NCBI GenBank assembly: GCA_004352715.1
Contig: SCFE01000048.1
Coordinates: 330,028-394,027, forward strand
From: Hofstenia miamia
Lineage: Eukaryota > Xenacoelomorpha > Acoela
Length of the DNA stretch: 64,000 nt
Direction of reading: 5' to 3'
Shown: in pieces, positions 26,391 to 39,145 of the stretch
Numbering within the stretch: the stretch's first letter is position 1
Layout: each line of letters begins with the position of its first letter
Notes under the pieces: generated by a model
Told to the model about the DNA's origin: nothing
The model's input: the letters and a program-made list of their open reading frames with translations, nothing else
The model's database searches: none
Program-made: the position numbers and the translations under genes

Positions 26391-26484
26391 TTTTCTAAAT
26401 TTCCTAATGGGCTTGGAGAAAATTTTTGCAAATGTGGAAAACAGATTTTTCTTTTTAGAAGGACAACAGACTGTTTATGTTTAA
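26391..26484 (+). repeat. Interspersed repeat H, copy 2
   Basis: Matches 8262-8348. Here the plus frame is open from 26367 to 26588 and contains ENFCKCGKQIF, whereas copy 1 reads KIICKCGKTVC. This conservation hints at a once-coding fragment of unknown function. Confidence 0.45.
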
Positions 26485-27861
26485 AAAATAGTCGACCCAC
26501 ACCTGCTTGCTGGCGAGTAGACAATATTTCAGATTTGATTTGGATGTATATCATTTATTTCAATGTGCAATATTTATGGACCACCTAAGACTATTTTTAA
26601 ACATTTTTGAAGAATTTGGTAAAAAGAGTTACAAATTAAATCTGATCATACATAAAGTCTCATTAGTTTAATGTCGACTATCACAAGTGCGCAAATTAGT
26701 TAAGAAGAAAATAACTTTAATTTTCTGGACGACATTAAATAACAAATTTTCCTATTGATAAATGATATTAGGTAATAAACAACTCTATCCAGTTAGTCAA
26801 CACTGGTAATTATAATTTTAAGTTCTAATGTTTTCTTAATTCAAAATATTTTCTTACAAGATTGGAAGTTAAGAATAAAGACGTATTTATAAAATTCATT
26901 GTGATATATAGATGTCACATTTTGGTAGATATCATTTCTAGTATTCATGTTGAAATCTAAGGATGTTAAATTAATGTGTGTTCAGGAATCTCATTAAAGA
27001 GTTTGCATTTTGTTTAGCAAAAAATGTTCACATCTATTAAATTTCGAATGCATCGTATTGAAAATTTCTATTGAAAAGTGTTTTATATATCATTACCACA
27101 CTAAGCTTCAAAAAACCTTTGGATAAGATGTTTAACTGGGATTTATCAGCATACAGGCTACTAGAAATATCTTTCCAAAAAAATTACCAAAATGAAAAAC
27201 GCAGAAGTATTAGATGCAGCTTGTTTACAATTTATGTGTTTTCGTTGTATGCTACATGTGTTTTTCTGCTAAAATAAATAATACGCACTTTGATTGTTCT
27301 GTTAAAATCGCTTCTTTCTTTCTGTTTAATGCTGATAAAGCTAAGTTTTTTCTTTGATGTAACGATTTCACTAAATTTAATATCAAAAGAACTGATTTAG
27401 CATATTAATCTTACTCGAATAAACACCCGGTCAAAATCTTAAAGATAATCAAGGATTAAGAAAGACCTTTTAGAATATCTAGAATTCTAAAAGATGATAA
27501 TTTAATATGCACTATTTGAACTTACTTTTCTTTACTCAATAAGAAATTGTTAAAATTGCACAACAACAATTTTTAAAAATTCACGTATGCATTCCATTCT
27601 AAAACTTGCACATAACTTATGAGTTCGGTCTTTAAAATGAGATGATAATTTTCAGTTTCATATCCACTAAATTGCTTAACAAATTCTACCCAATCAGAAA
27701 AGTAAATACGCTTTTCTGTCCATGCGATGGTCGGGGATCTGGTGGGCTAAAAATATGTCAAAAAAATTACAAATACAGACTTACGAACCATAACATTCTC
27801 TGAATGTGTATTGCCGTCTTTTCATTGAGATTCGTGTACTATAGATGACAAAGATCAAAAT

Positions 27862-27862
<1 letters not shown>
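26485..27862. other. AT-rich sequence, nothing recognised
   Basis: No identifiable gene, RNA or repeat. Confidence 0.45.

Positions 27863-27892
<30 letters not shown>
27863..27892. repeat. (TA)n microsatellite
   Basis: Fifteen TA units. Confidence 0.95.
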
Positions 27893-27896
<4 letters not shown>

Positions 27897-28700
27897 GATA
27901 ATTTCAAGATTTTCAATGTGCTCATAATTGATATGTACAACGGAGATGTCAATGGGAGAAAATTAATGTGATACCCACTGGCCTGGATTCCTTAAGTATC
28001 CTGTTTAGTATGTGTCTAAATTGTAATGCCTATAACTATTGCTAAATTCAATAATTTTTTCAACTTTAAATTGCGAATTTTGAGTCACGCCAACAGTTAA
28101 GAAATTCGTTTTTAATAGCCTGTAAATAATTTGATTAACTACCTCTTGTGTCCTCAGACATTGCTGTTGCTCTGTCATTTGCATTCACACATCGTTTTAT
28201 CAAACAGTATCAAAAGAGATTGTTGAAATTTTGTTATTGATGAATGCATGTATATTTGAAGTTCTCGAATTGTAAAAGCCAAGGATGAAATTTAAGTCAT
28301 GTCAAACTACAAAGTCAAAATATAACTTCACAAGTATTTCAAATTCAAAGAACAATGAACTAATGTCCTATTTTAACTTTTTATAAATAATATCATTGAT
28401 AATTTAATAGAGGAATTAAAAGTTCGTTGTTGTCAAAAGTGAACGTACTATTTATGGTAGCCTTCATTTCGCAATAAAAATGGCATTGTTTATATACTGC
28501 CCTGACTTGAAATTTTCAATATTTTCTGGTAATGTGCTAGTGTTCTATAAAAACAGAATTTGCCTACAATCGCAAACAAGAATATGCACATCCATAATAA
28601 TTAGCTATCCTTTAAATTTGTTCAGAATTTCTTTCACACTATAGAATAATTTAAATTGGTTTTTTGTAACTTATCAGCCACAAAGCAAGCCAGCCTGATT
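27893..28700. other. AT-rich sequence upstream of a transposase remnant
   Basis: No terminal inverted repeat could be recognised for the downstream element. Confidence 0.4.
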
Positions 28701-29260
28701 ATGACTGATTTAAGTCCGTTCAGCGTTGAAGAGCGTCGGATTGCTAGTGTTTCTTTTCACGACCGCCACATTAACAATGACTATGGGCAACATTCGAGCC
28801 AACTTGCTCAACGCTTTGGCAAAATAGCTCCAACAAAGGCTAATCTGGATTTGTGGGAGAAGAAGGATCGGCGTTGGACAAGTAACGCCCAGGGAAACCG
28901 TCTATCAGAGACGAAAAATGCTCCTTTGTTCAAGAATCATGTGAACGATCGCCAACTAAGTCCACATGAAAACATTCCTCTGAGCTCGGGGTCCCTCAAA
29001 CAAAAATGCGACGGCACATGAAAGAAGATTTAGGCCTGCGTGCTTTCAAAGCTATAAACATTAACGAGTACTCTGTTGATGACATGGCGTCAAGGAAAGT
29101 TTTCTGTGATTTGATGTTGCATCAAGCAGAAGAAGAGTTCTCTTTACGAATGAATGTGCCATATATCGCAGCATGAAATCAAGAAATATTTACATTCAAA
29201 TGATGAAAATATTTCTGATCAGTGCACTGTATTGAACTTTTTGCCCAACATGAAAAATTT
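28701..29260 (+). pseudogene. Tc1/mariner-superfamily transposase remnant (DUF4817-like N-terminus)
   Basis: The frame starting at 28701 opens with SPFSVEERRIASVSFHD, the first helix-turn-helix of the DUF4817/IS630-type N-terminus, followed by AQRFGKIAPTKANLDLWEKK. After a frameshift near 29000 a second stretch reads MRRHMKEDLGLRAFKA and DDMASRKVFCDLML, matching the region just before the catalytic core in this group. After another shift, VLFTNECAIYRS corresponds to the first catalytic block (usually FTDEA), with Asn in place of Asp. Frameshifts and the lost Asp make it inactive. No C-terminal catalytic block or TIRs were found. Confidence 0.7.
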
Positions 29261-31393
29261 CTAAATTTAAAGGGGTCCAATTAGCCCTATACAGAGTCTT
29301 GGTCGTTGCTCTAAGTCAGTAATCACTACACCATTTACTGATCCCTTCGTTTAAGTAAATGTTCATTTTTCTTTATCTATGAACACAAAACTAGTCGGTA
29401 ACGGAATTTAAAAAAATTATTCAATTAACATCATAACATACTGTTCCTCTATAAAATACGTATATGATAAATGTTACATTTTTTTCGGGTTAGTACACTA
29501 TCTTATCACCAAACATAGGCATAGTTGAAGTATTAATTCCATTAAAAATTAATAAATAAATTGGTTCTACATGGTAACGGGATATCAATGGCCCTATTAC
29601 CAGGGATAGATTCTACTTTTTACTAATTTTTACCCTTATTCCTTATTATTGCTTTAATTTCACTATAATTAAAGTCGAAATGTATTATGCGTATTAATAC
29701 TCTATTTAGGCAACATAGCACCACAGTCTTTGGCTGACCTGAAGACTGTTCTTTGTCAATAGGATCCAACTTCGGAGGAGATGACATCATCATTAACCGG
29801 TGCTTTCTCTGTATATGATTTTCTATCTGAGTATTTGGCAAAATAAATTTTTCTGTTTGCATGTAAATTATGTAATGAATACCCTAATAGCAAGGAAAGT
29901 CTGTTTGCTAAAATGTTTATCAAATTATAGTGCATGTTATGACTGAATGACAAACTCATTATCTTGACTAGTCGAATATCCATATACCTAAACTAATTAG
30001 AGTTTGCACGTGGCCCACTTTCAGTGATGAGAGTCGTATCCCTCTACTCCGCTAGAATCCTCAAACCTTAGTCAATTATCTGCATCTGTAATATTAAAAA
30101 TATAATATACTTAAGTAACGATCGGTCAAAACTTCTAACTCTAAAATGATAAGTTATCAAAGTAGGTAAACAAAATCGCACTCGAAGTTAGTATATTTGA
30201 AAATAATTAGAAATTGCGCATTAATATTGATTTACAAATTACTGATAGTACTTGCTGGTAAAACTTTAGCAATTCATAATTCACTTTTCGTTCTGAACTT
30301 TATTTAAAATATTTGTTTAAGCATATCCCAACTGTTTTGAAATTTAATCAAAGGGACACTTGATCGAACATATTCAATTAGTCGATTATCAACTAAGAAT
30401 AACTACCAAAGTTGCTCATTATTGCCCAGTTAACCCCAAGCAGTTGTAATAAATACAAAAATGTTTGATTAATATTTAGCAGTATTGTAAATATATTTGC
30501 GTATTTCCTCAAAATCATTCTTTTATTTAAAAGTTTGAAACTAAATGGACATTTATTTTACTCATGCAAGAACTATTGCATTAATCTGTGCAATTTTCTT
30601 TACTCTAATTTCAAATTATATTATAATACATGAATTTCCATGTTATAAAATTCATTCGGTAGAATAAAAGTATGTTATTGGCTTGCAAGAAAAAATTGTT
30701 TTAATTCTGGGAAAAGAGTCACTTCTCCATAATATTCAAATGATGTAATTAATCTTTGCCTCAATATTTATGAAGAAGCCAATGATTACTTTTGCACTAT
30801 TCAATTGAAATAGTAGCCGCCCTTGAATAATAACATATAAAATTAAAGTTTTAGCGTTGTTGCTCATTGGTTCCCCAAAAGTATGCAAACCTTTTTTCAA
30901 TATGTTTATATATATATTTATATCGACACAATAATTTGAGTTTGCGTCGATTCGGGTAGTGTACACTCAGGGAGCAAACTACGTCGTGTAATTTCAGATA
31001 TGATAAGAACTTGATAAAATGCAATATTAAGGATAAGCGTCCTCAACAGCTTTCACAAACAACTGTTAACCACCACTTTTTTAAGACTGTTTATTTTAAT
31101 TTTACTGTTATCCTGTTTGTATTTATTTGTTTGCAAGTCAGGTACATTTTTATTGAGTATTTAGTTTTCTTTGGGTCAGGTCAGGTTGTGTAAGTGAACC
31201 GATAGTCGTGTCGAGCCGTGTCGGGTAAGAGAATCAATAATTTGGTCGGCTCGGGTTCGATTGTCAAATTGTGTGTAGGGTAGATGGAATCGAGTACAGT
31301 TTGTTATTGAATGTCCATCACTGGGGTATATATTCACTTTTAAGTCTTCGATGATTCATATCATATGAACTTTTCTATAAATACTTAATAAAT
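29261..31393. other. AT-rich sequence, nothing recognised
   Basis: Several 75-80-codon minus-strand frames (29623-29983 and 30736-30966) have no known motifs. A GC-richer stretch at 31160-31300 (GTGTCGGGT-like words) may be remnant hAT-like sequence, but no ends were found. Confidence 0.4.
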
Positions 31394-31414
31394 GCGATAA
31401 ACCCTAACCCTAAA
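31394..31414. repeat. Short telomere-like (CCCTAA) motif
   Basis: AAACCCTAACCCTAAACC contains two perfect CCCTAA units. This is too short to be more than an interstitial trace. Confidence 0.5.
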
Positions 31415-34400
31415 CCAGGAAGGGCGTTTTGAAAATATATTAAGCATTGAAACAATGGTTGACACTGTAAGCTGCACACAGCAGAAAGATATGGGCATAC
31501 TAAACAGATAATAATTTACATTTTTGCACAAAGCCACGGAGCTCATATATATTTGTTTTCCGAAGTTAAACAAGTGTGAATTTCTTTGTAAGGAATTAAG
31601 TCCATGCGGCGCCACAACTCTTATTTTTAATTGTACCGATGCATAAATTGTCCAAAAGAAGTAATAAATCATTTGTCTCTGTACACAAAACATGGAAAAT
31701 GAAACAATTTAAGAGCATTAATCAAGATTAATGAATCACATCAAATATTTTAAGTAATTTCTTGAATTTAAAATTAAATAACATTTGTAATGCCTCTGTT
31801 TTCGGAAAATATGACACTTTTATTATCCTTTACACGATTTCAATTGATATATTTGCCGAGTATTCCGTCTCATAAATGAATCAATTAGTACCCAGACAAA
31901 AGATTTTAAACTGTATTTTAGTTTCAACATACCATGCTTTCCAGCATGTATAATATACTAGCATAAAATTTGCGCATTGGCAAATTATTAGTGTTACTTA
32001 TAATCCAACATCAAGTACTTATGTGTCATTGATGGCCCAATTTTTTTTCCATTATTGGTCATTATTGACGCTTGGCCACTGGGACATTAATGACCAACAA
32101 TAAATCCGACTACTATCCAATAATTCGATAAATTATCTATGAAATGTATATAGCAATATTAGAAATTTCTATTTGACAACATTCTATCAAATATAAGACA
32201 AACAAACTTGTATAAACTAACTGCAATCATTATGGAAATGCTATTTTACAAACACTATAATCTATATTAATAATATAAATATATTTGAAAATACTGGTTA
32301 TATCCTTTTGAAATTATTTGAATACAGTAAATTTAAAAACCTGTTTTGAATGACTCGGTGTTGGCGAAGAATAGAAACAATAATGATAAGCTATCAATAT
32401 CAAATGAATCCTTGTTGTTTGGAAATACATTAGTAACTTAGTTGGACTAACAAATACATGCTATGAAATTTTAAAAAATATCTACCTTTGTTCACATTCA
32501 ATCAGAATTCTCAAATTATGGGAAATCTTACATTTACGTTATATCACATTGACTACAAAAGCCACCTGTGATTATTATGTACAGACTAGTGTGTTCAATT
32601 TAAATTGAAATGAAGCTAAGTGTACTACAATGAATTTATCAAAACAGAAACTGAGACTGAATTCAATAAGAAATGTAAAACTGAACTAAAACAGAAACGA
32701 ATATATATATAAGTTTCCAATAAATTTCGTCTTTGTGGCAATCAAAATATAAATATGTATAATGCATAACAATATGTTTTGGTTTGAATATTTTGTCTAA
32801 TAATAGTTTAGGTCATTTTTACTTTTACACCACTTCCAAAATTATAAAATTTCATAGATTTTCAATTAAGCACTTTACCAAGTGAAATTAAATAAATCCC
32901 GTTAATACTTTATAGTATATTTAAATTTAAGTGAACGAAATAGCATTATTATTTAGTTTTAAGTTATATTAATTTATATCATTGATATATCAGCATGTCA
33001 CAACCATTACGAATTGCTACATACACTAATTATTTAAAACTAATTTTCAATGGAGTTAGTAATAATTCATAACAAACAAATATATGTAGAAGAAATTTAG
33101 TTCCCATGAATAATTTAATCCAAAAATTGAAATTAAAATAAGCAGACTTTTTGAAAATGAAACTGAAGAGGAAACGGAATTTATATAGATTTTCGTTCAG
33201 TTGAACGCACTAGTCAAAAACTTTATATTTTTGCGATTGGGAGTGGTTTAAAAGTTTTATACAGCAATTATTGCTACTCTCTTTTCGTGCATAGATCATG
33301 GCCCTTCACGAAATTAAGAAATCAGTAGAAAAGTGTACTCCACTAACTGCTAGTTTTCACAGCGAAAATAATGTTTTGTTACTTTATACGACAAGCTGTA
33401 CTGGTGAAAGAATTTGCTAAAGCGGAAGCCATTGAAGAAAAGTTTTTAGATGTCGTCTATCTAGTTTATAAGAATTGTTAAATGGTAACCACGAAGTGAA
33501 ATGAACAAAGTGCTTCAATAAGGTATTCTTAAAAAATATTTGCAAGCTAGCTTTCACATCTATTTTAGAAGAATTTCCATATTTTTCCATGAATTCCCCA
33601 TGCTTCCATAATTTAGAGTTAGTAATGGGAACCAAAATTACTACTAATCTAAAACACATCCTATGATTGTTTGAAAGTTGCTAGTTTATTTTTACGATAC
33701 TTCTGATGCGCTATTTATCAGGTTGTTAGTGAATACTCATTTGATATTATAGCAAATTTTATTTCTAAGCCTGCTTAAATTGTTGCAGAAGGAATGACAT
33801 TCGGACATTCGATATGGGTGATAAGGTGGTAATATTGGGGCTAATTTATTTATAACTTTATAATTTCCTATTGGAGTATTTATGCAAACCAAAGTACCAA
33901 ATTTTGGGCAGGAATCGTTGACAACGTTCCTGCAAACAAAAACGCAATAATGCACAAGCATAGGCAATTTTAAGGAACATCTCATTGTTAAATCAGCACA
34001 ATGTTTCTAAGAACTTTATTAGTGACGTTATGTCTGATGTTCCAGGATAAAAAGAATCAGTTAATCAACAAGATGGTGGTATTAAAGCCCCACCTACTAC
34101 ATCTCTAGAATTTATGTTCAGCTTATTGGTGTAAAATTGATCCAACCTTAACAATACAAGAATAACTTGAAGGAAGGTCATTGAATAAGTGACCATCCAA
34201 AACGGCACTTAACGAATGCAGGAATGCATAATAATTTCCTTATTTTTACATGGCAGCTAGAATTGATTTTACTATCAGTGTCACATGTGCAGAGGGTTGA
34301 TCATTTGACCAACTTGATTGATACACACCACTAATTAGCATATTAATAGTATTATATTATAAATATTTTATAATTCATATTGAAACATGAAACTTAATAA

Positions 34401-34435
34401 TAGTATATAAAAGATTTCCATATTAATTCTACATA
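31415..34435. other. AT-rich sequence, no gene recognised
   Basis: Minus-strand frames at 33417-33659 and 33737-33985 are unrecognised. A palindromic CCATTATTGG...GACCAA word near 32050-32100 recalls the 55430-55620 repeat. Confidence 0.4.
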
Positions 34436-34556
34436 TTGTTTGGGGTATGGTTTGGTTTAGTGTTAGGACTAAGGTGTGAGTTAGCCTAGTTTAGGTTATG
34501 GTTATGTCTTGGGTTAATGTTAAGGTTGTGGAAGGGGTTTGGGTTAGGTCTATAAT
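34436..34556 (+). repeat. Degenerate telomere-like G/T-rich repeat
   Basis: About 120 bp of strand-biased sequence built from variants of GGTTAG and GGTTTAG (for example GTTTAGTGTTAGGAC, AGGTTATGGTTATG, GGGTTTGGGTTAGG). It looks like a decayed interstitial TTAGGG-type tract, and simple-sequence drift is the alternative. Confidence 0.5.
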
Positions 34557-36136
34557 TATTATATTGATAAACTTGCATACTTTTGCAATTTTTTAGTGGG
34601 GGATAACGCAAAAACATTGAATTTTCTAATGCTTGAGAACGTCTCCGGATTTTTTAGTATATATAAATAAATTCCATATATATATTCAATAAGTTTCCAT
34701 TCTATAATATGATTTCCATTTCTGCAGTGTGTAAATTGAACGGAAGGAAAATTTCCATAGGCAATTGTGGATGTCTGGAATGTCACAAATCCTCAATTGG
34801 ATAGTGTTAGACGTTTTTCGTCAGTTTCTACAAACAATTTTGAATTAAATTTAGGTTTTTGCTAATATCATTACAAATGAGGATTTTCCTGATTTCATCC
34901 ACAATTTTTTTGGCAGGTGAAAATGAAGAAAAAAGAAAAAAGCTACAAAAAATAATTAAAGGTCTTACTGGATCATCGCTGTTGATATTTTCGAAAGATA
35001 TTGTACAAAAGTTTTTTTAATAAACTTTTGTATTTTAAGTAAATAAGTATTATGTGTAGTACGCCAATGTATCAGGCATATGACTTTAAGTATTCGATAT
35101 ACTTAAGCATTATATTTAACTCCGGTTTTCTTACAAATATGATATATGTGTGAGCTAGATTACATTAATAAATATTGATAAAATATACATGTACACTTGA
35201 CGTCCAATTTATAACTGTATTTAAATGGAACTATATTTCAATTAAGCGTATATTTACCACTTTTATTTTAAATTTTTTAATATTCACACTATGCTTTTAC
35301 AAAAATTTTGCTCAAATAGAATGTATATTAAGATATCCGGCAAAGCGGAGATACTGTTTTGTACAATAGAATACTCAAAATCCGGGGCTGTTCTAATTGG
35401 GGAAATATGCTATTATGTGACTAAAGTGCTGAAAGTGCTCTTCCATTACTCTGTTTACAAAGTATTTGTTAGTAAATTTACAAACAACAGAATATCTTAA
35501 GCACCATGGAAGGCCAGCTTGAGTTGTTGTTTGATAAAATTTAAAATACATCAAATTGACTTAAAAATTATAATATTCATATTTTCAATCCTTTATAAAA
35601 ATATCTATTTATTCATAATTTTGACGAAAACTTGTAGATTTTTTAATTCTTACTACTAAACACTTTCTACTTTTGATTTTCTTTATTACAAAAGAATTTT
35701 TTAATTTCATTAATTTGCTTTTCAAAACTACGTTTTTATTGTTCATCAATAACAGTCATTTTCTCTTGAGAATAAGAAATGTAACATATATAAATAATTA
35801 GAAAGAAATTGAAAACAAAAAAATGCTTGAATGAAGGCCAACAAAGTGCTATCAATGCAACAGACTATGAATTTTTTCATCTATTTTCTTTTATTAAACT
35901 GTTTGTCTTCTTGCTGCTTTAGAAATGTGGCAAATCTTTTATTTCTTTGTGAATATTAAGACATTAACTAAGACCAAAATTAATTTTGAAGAAACGTCAA
36001 AAAATTTTACTATGCTATGCATGTGTGTTATTATTGATAATTTTTCAAACATGATATTAGTAATTTAGACATACAAGTAAAATCAATTTTCGTTCAGGGC
36101 AGACTGTGCTCAAACTCAGAGATCAACGCTCCATAA
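34557..36136. other. AT-rich sequence, nothing recognised
   Basis: Overlapping short plus frames at 35175-35500 show no known motif. Confidence 0.45.
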
Positions 36137-36750
36137 GAATAGAATAGAATAGAATAGAATAAAACAGAATAGAATTTCTTATTAAGTGTAGAACATTGGC
36201 ATAATTAAACAACTCAACAAAGGCTGCTAACTCTAAACTTAATGCTTCAATAACAACATAAAATACAAAAATCAATAAAACATGGATTCAAAATTTACAG
36301 TTTACTCAGTATATTACTAGTTAATCATACTTTTGAATAAATGAAATCTCTTCCATAATATAGAATCAATTTTAGGGATATATTCCTTACGGAGGTATTC
36401 ATTGATTTGTCTTTTAAATTTTCTGTGATTTTTTGTTTCATTCTATTTCAATGGGAATTTACTACATAGCTCAAATGAATAGTAAAAATGAATTTTTAAG
36501 AACATGTTTTAGAATTTTCTCAACTTAAAAGTCCTCGAATGATAAGTTGAATGGGCATATAATGGGAATTGCAGTTCACTGTAATGGGAACGCTGGTTTC
36601 AGACATCCCAAACTTTTATTAATTAAAAATATCTTATGAAATAGGAAGCATCATCATGATTAGAATATAGGCTTTTGTCATTCGTAGTCGAGTAATTTTC
36701 ATTATAAATGCTTGCTGTTCATTTAACCCTATTTAGTTTGTGCTGGCCAA
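36137..36750 (-). mobile_element. LINE family A, 3' end fragment with pentamer tail
   Basis: Homologous to the 3' end of the A copy at 45496-46110 on the minus strand. It begins (3' end) with a GAATA pentamer array at 36139-36172, the complement of an ATTCT tail. CR1-type LINEs end in short ATTCT-like repeats, so this fits that group. The upstream (5') continuation of the family resumes at about 37625, suggesting one A copy interrupted by repeat G. Confidence 0.75.
36139..36172 (-). repeat. (ATTCT)n 3' tail of LINE family A
   Basis: Five to six GAATA units on the plus strand. The same junction with three units occurs at 45497 and 62298. Confidence 0.85.
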
Positions 36751-37119
36751 ATTTACCTACCTCGCACATATGTGATTATTATGAAATTTTAGGTATGCTG
36801 GAGGCCCACCTAGAATTTTACTCACATCAAATTTAGTTTTAAGCATTTTCACAAAGCTTTGGGCAGATTCTATTCTCAAAAATATGTTTTAGACAATTTG
36901 TTGGATTGAGGTCGAGTTTTCGCTGATTTTGATTCTAAACTTATCTCCCTCATTGGCATCTATTTTGATTATTATGGCTTGTCAGTGAGAGTGTATTTGT
37001 TTATGAGGTATATTTTTGTTTGATCATGATCAGAAAATGTCATTCTGCCCCATTTAGTTGGTGACAACAGTGCACTAAAGATTACAAAAAATCCATACCT
37101 AACTCTAAAAAGTCAACAA
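36751..37119. other. Unassigned sequence between LINE A fragment and repeat G
   Basis: No homology recognised. It may be divergent LINE sequence or part of the inserted repeat. Confidence 0.3.
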
Positions 37120-37620
37120 AAATTATGTTCTATTTCTACCGTTACTTTTAAATAACAAAGAGATTTGTACACATTTTTGAACAATTTTATCCAAACCCTT
37201 TTAAAAAATATTGAAAGCCTTTTGCATGGACCCACCTATGTCGTTAGGCCCATTCATGCAATGATAAAATTTATTCTTGCGCCTTAAGTCCATGCAAATA
37301 ACAATGATTTTTCAATGAGAAATACGATTTTTTTAAAAACATTCCAATTCTTCCACCATACCTAGGTTTCAGCTAATGAGACGGTTTAATGCCCATGGGA
37401 ACAACTTCTACGCTGAAACATTACTTCTGAAGAAAAACTGTTGTGAGTCTGGTCCAGGTGCGCCATGCCCAAAGGTAAGAGGCTGTGCACCGTACGCGCG
37501 GGAACCTCTGAATTCGCGCAAAAGTGTGTCTGGACTAGAAAGAGTCAGGTTACGAACTTAGTGTTTTCAGATTTTAAATATCTTCATTAAATCGTGATTT
37601 ATAAGAGTTTAAATATATTT
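37120..37620 (+). repeat. Interspersed repeat G, copy 2
   Basis: Aligns with 23030-23515. It lies between the 3' part of a LINE A copy (36137-36750) and its RT/endonuclease part (37625-38755), which suggests insertion into that LINE. Confidence 0.6.
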
Positions 37621-37624
37621 TGGA

Positions 37625-38755
37625 GAAACCATCATAGATATTGAAAAAATCCAAGTAGAATTAAGTATATGTAGCACCATATTAAATTTATGATATTGCA
37701 ATCGAAACATATGTTTTCTAGCTTTCTAAAAATATAGTGATCAATGGAATCAATTGCTTGGGACAAATCGAAAGAAGCTATTGTAACAAATGTGTTATTA
37801 TAAGATCTGCAATTTTGAGTAGTGTAAAGAGGTGGAGTGAGTTTTGCAATAGCCAAATTGAGTATTCAAAGGAATTTATTTGTTGTAGAGGTAAGTGTTA
37901 ATTTGGTCAAATATTAGACTTTAGAAAATTTTTTGCAAAAGACGAAATAATAGAAATTGGCAAAATCTTAGTCGATTATCTCTTTTATATGGGGAATTAA
38001 CATTTTCAATATTTATAGAAAGGTATTTAGTTTTATGCATTGACTAATGATAAAAGACTAATAATGAATTTTTTCACAATTTTTAATACACCATACTCAC
38101 CGGACGTCACGAAATCTGCCTACAACCAACTATGAAAATTAGGCAACATTGATGGTCTGCACTTCCCAAAAAATGTGGTTTAAAGATTGCAAAAAAGAAC
38201 TAGAACATACCGGTTTTTCAAAAAGTCCGCTTGATTTATTGGCTTTTAGCAAATTTCTAACTTGAAAAATATTCGTATCGAAATCGGAATTAAAAAGAAT
38301 TTTGAGAGCTTTTGTAGTTAGATTTCGTAAGCTCTGAAAGACAAATTTCTTCTTTGTATACTTTATGCTGTTAGATGAAATGCAAGTTATAATACAAAGA
38401 TCTGAATAGGGGCATTCGCTGCATCATACTTAAAATCATTAACTTTTTCAACGAGAAAATAATCAATTAATGTAGAAATGTTGTTGTTTAGTCTAGTTGA
38501 TATACTGGAATAAATTGTGTTAAGATGAACAGTATCAAATAAAGAATTCAATTTATCTTTTTCAGTATTTTTCAAACAGCTGATATTCCAATCTCTATCA
38601 TTATCAATGGCTTGTTTTCTTTTAGAGAATATGATAATTCACCTTCAATTTCTGCAATAAATTCGTTAAGGTGACCCTTACTGTGACAGTAGGAAATTTG
38701 AATTCTATTGATTAATGTTTTTTCGACTTTTTGAAGGAATGCATGTGCACATGAG
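37625..38755 (-). pseudogene. LINE family A, degenerate RT start and endonuclease
   Basis: Minus strand. Endonuclease-derived pieces read FLQKVEKTLINRIQISYC, EGELSYSLKENKPLIM, NTEKDKLNSLFDTVHLN and STLIDYFLVEKVNDFKYD. The last corresponds to the S-x-L-I-D-x-x-F block of apurinic-type endonucleases. After several broken frames, RT fingers and motif A follow: TQFGYCKTHST near 37850 and IASFDLSQAIDSIDH near 37760, matching DFSKAFDSIDH of the better A copy. Many stops and shifts make this an old copy. Confidence 0.75.
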
Positions 38756-38759
38756 GAAG

Positions 38760-39145
38760 TTAACGATGGTGAAGCCTGACTGTTTTAGTGGGTAGCCAAC
38801 GGCACAATGAAGACTGCTTGCTGGTGCGCAGTATGAGTGCGTCTCATTGGGCAGACATGTCAGGTCAAGAGGCAGCTGTGCCTTGTGTGAACCAGCTTTG
38901 CTATGTAATACTGGGTTATTGATTACAGCAGGCGTTTACTAGGTTACCACCGTTAATTGCATTTGGCTTGCCAAAACGTAACCGTTTCAACTGGTCCACT
39001 CTGTGTTACAGAGGTCACCCTAGGGTTCTCATGGTTAAGCACCCTTTAGTGGTCATACTTCTAAGAGCAAGGTATCACCAAGGTTGGACGTGAGTACAAA
39101 TGTTCGTACGCAACCCACATCAGCACAATTCTAAACAAGCTGTAC
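38760..39145. other. GC-rich island of unknown identity
   Basis: About 385 bp near 50% GC in a roughly 70% AT neighbourhood, beginning right where LINE A endonuclease homology stops. The minus strand is open for about 70 codons (about 38775-38985) but I recognise no protein. It does not match 5S rRNA, a U snRNA or a tRNA that I know. It could be an unrelated mobile element or a horizontally acquired or contaminant piece. Confidence 0.4.

Noticed and set aside
31160-31330. hAT-like element suggested by GTGTCGGGT words and a CAGTGATGGAC-like right end
   Set aside because: No left end or 8-bp target duplication could be matched; the nearest candidate at 30024 has non-matching flanks.
36139-36172. 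CRISPR-like or functional pentamer repeat
   Set aside because: It is the simple 3' tail of a LINE copy. No repeat-spacer array exists in this window.
38760-39145. GC-rich island as an rRNA or spliceosomal RNA gene
   Set aside because: I compared it mentally with 5S, U1 and 28S core sequences and found no convincing block. Kept only as an unidentified island.
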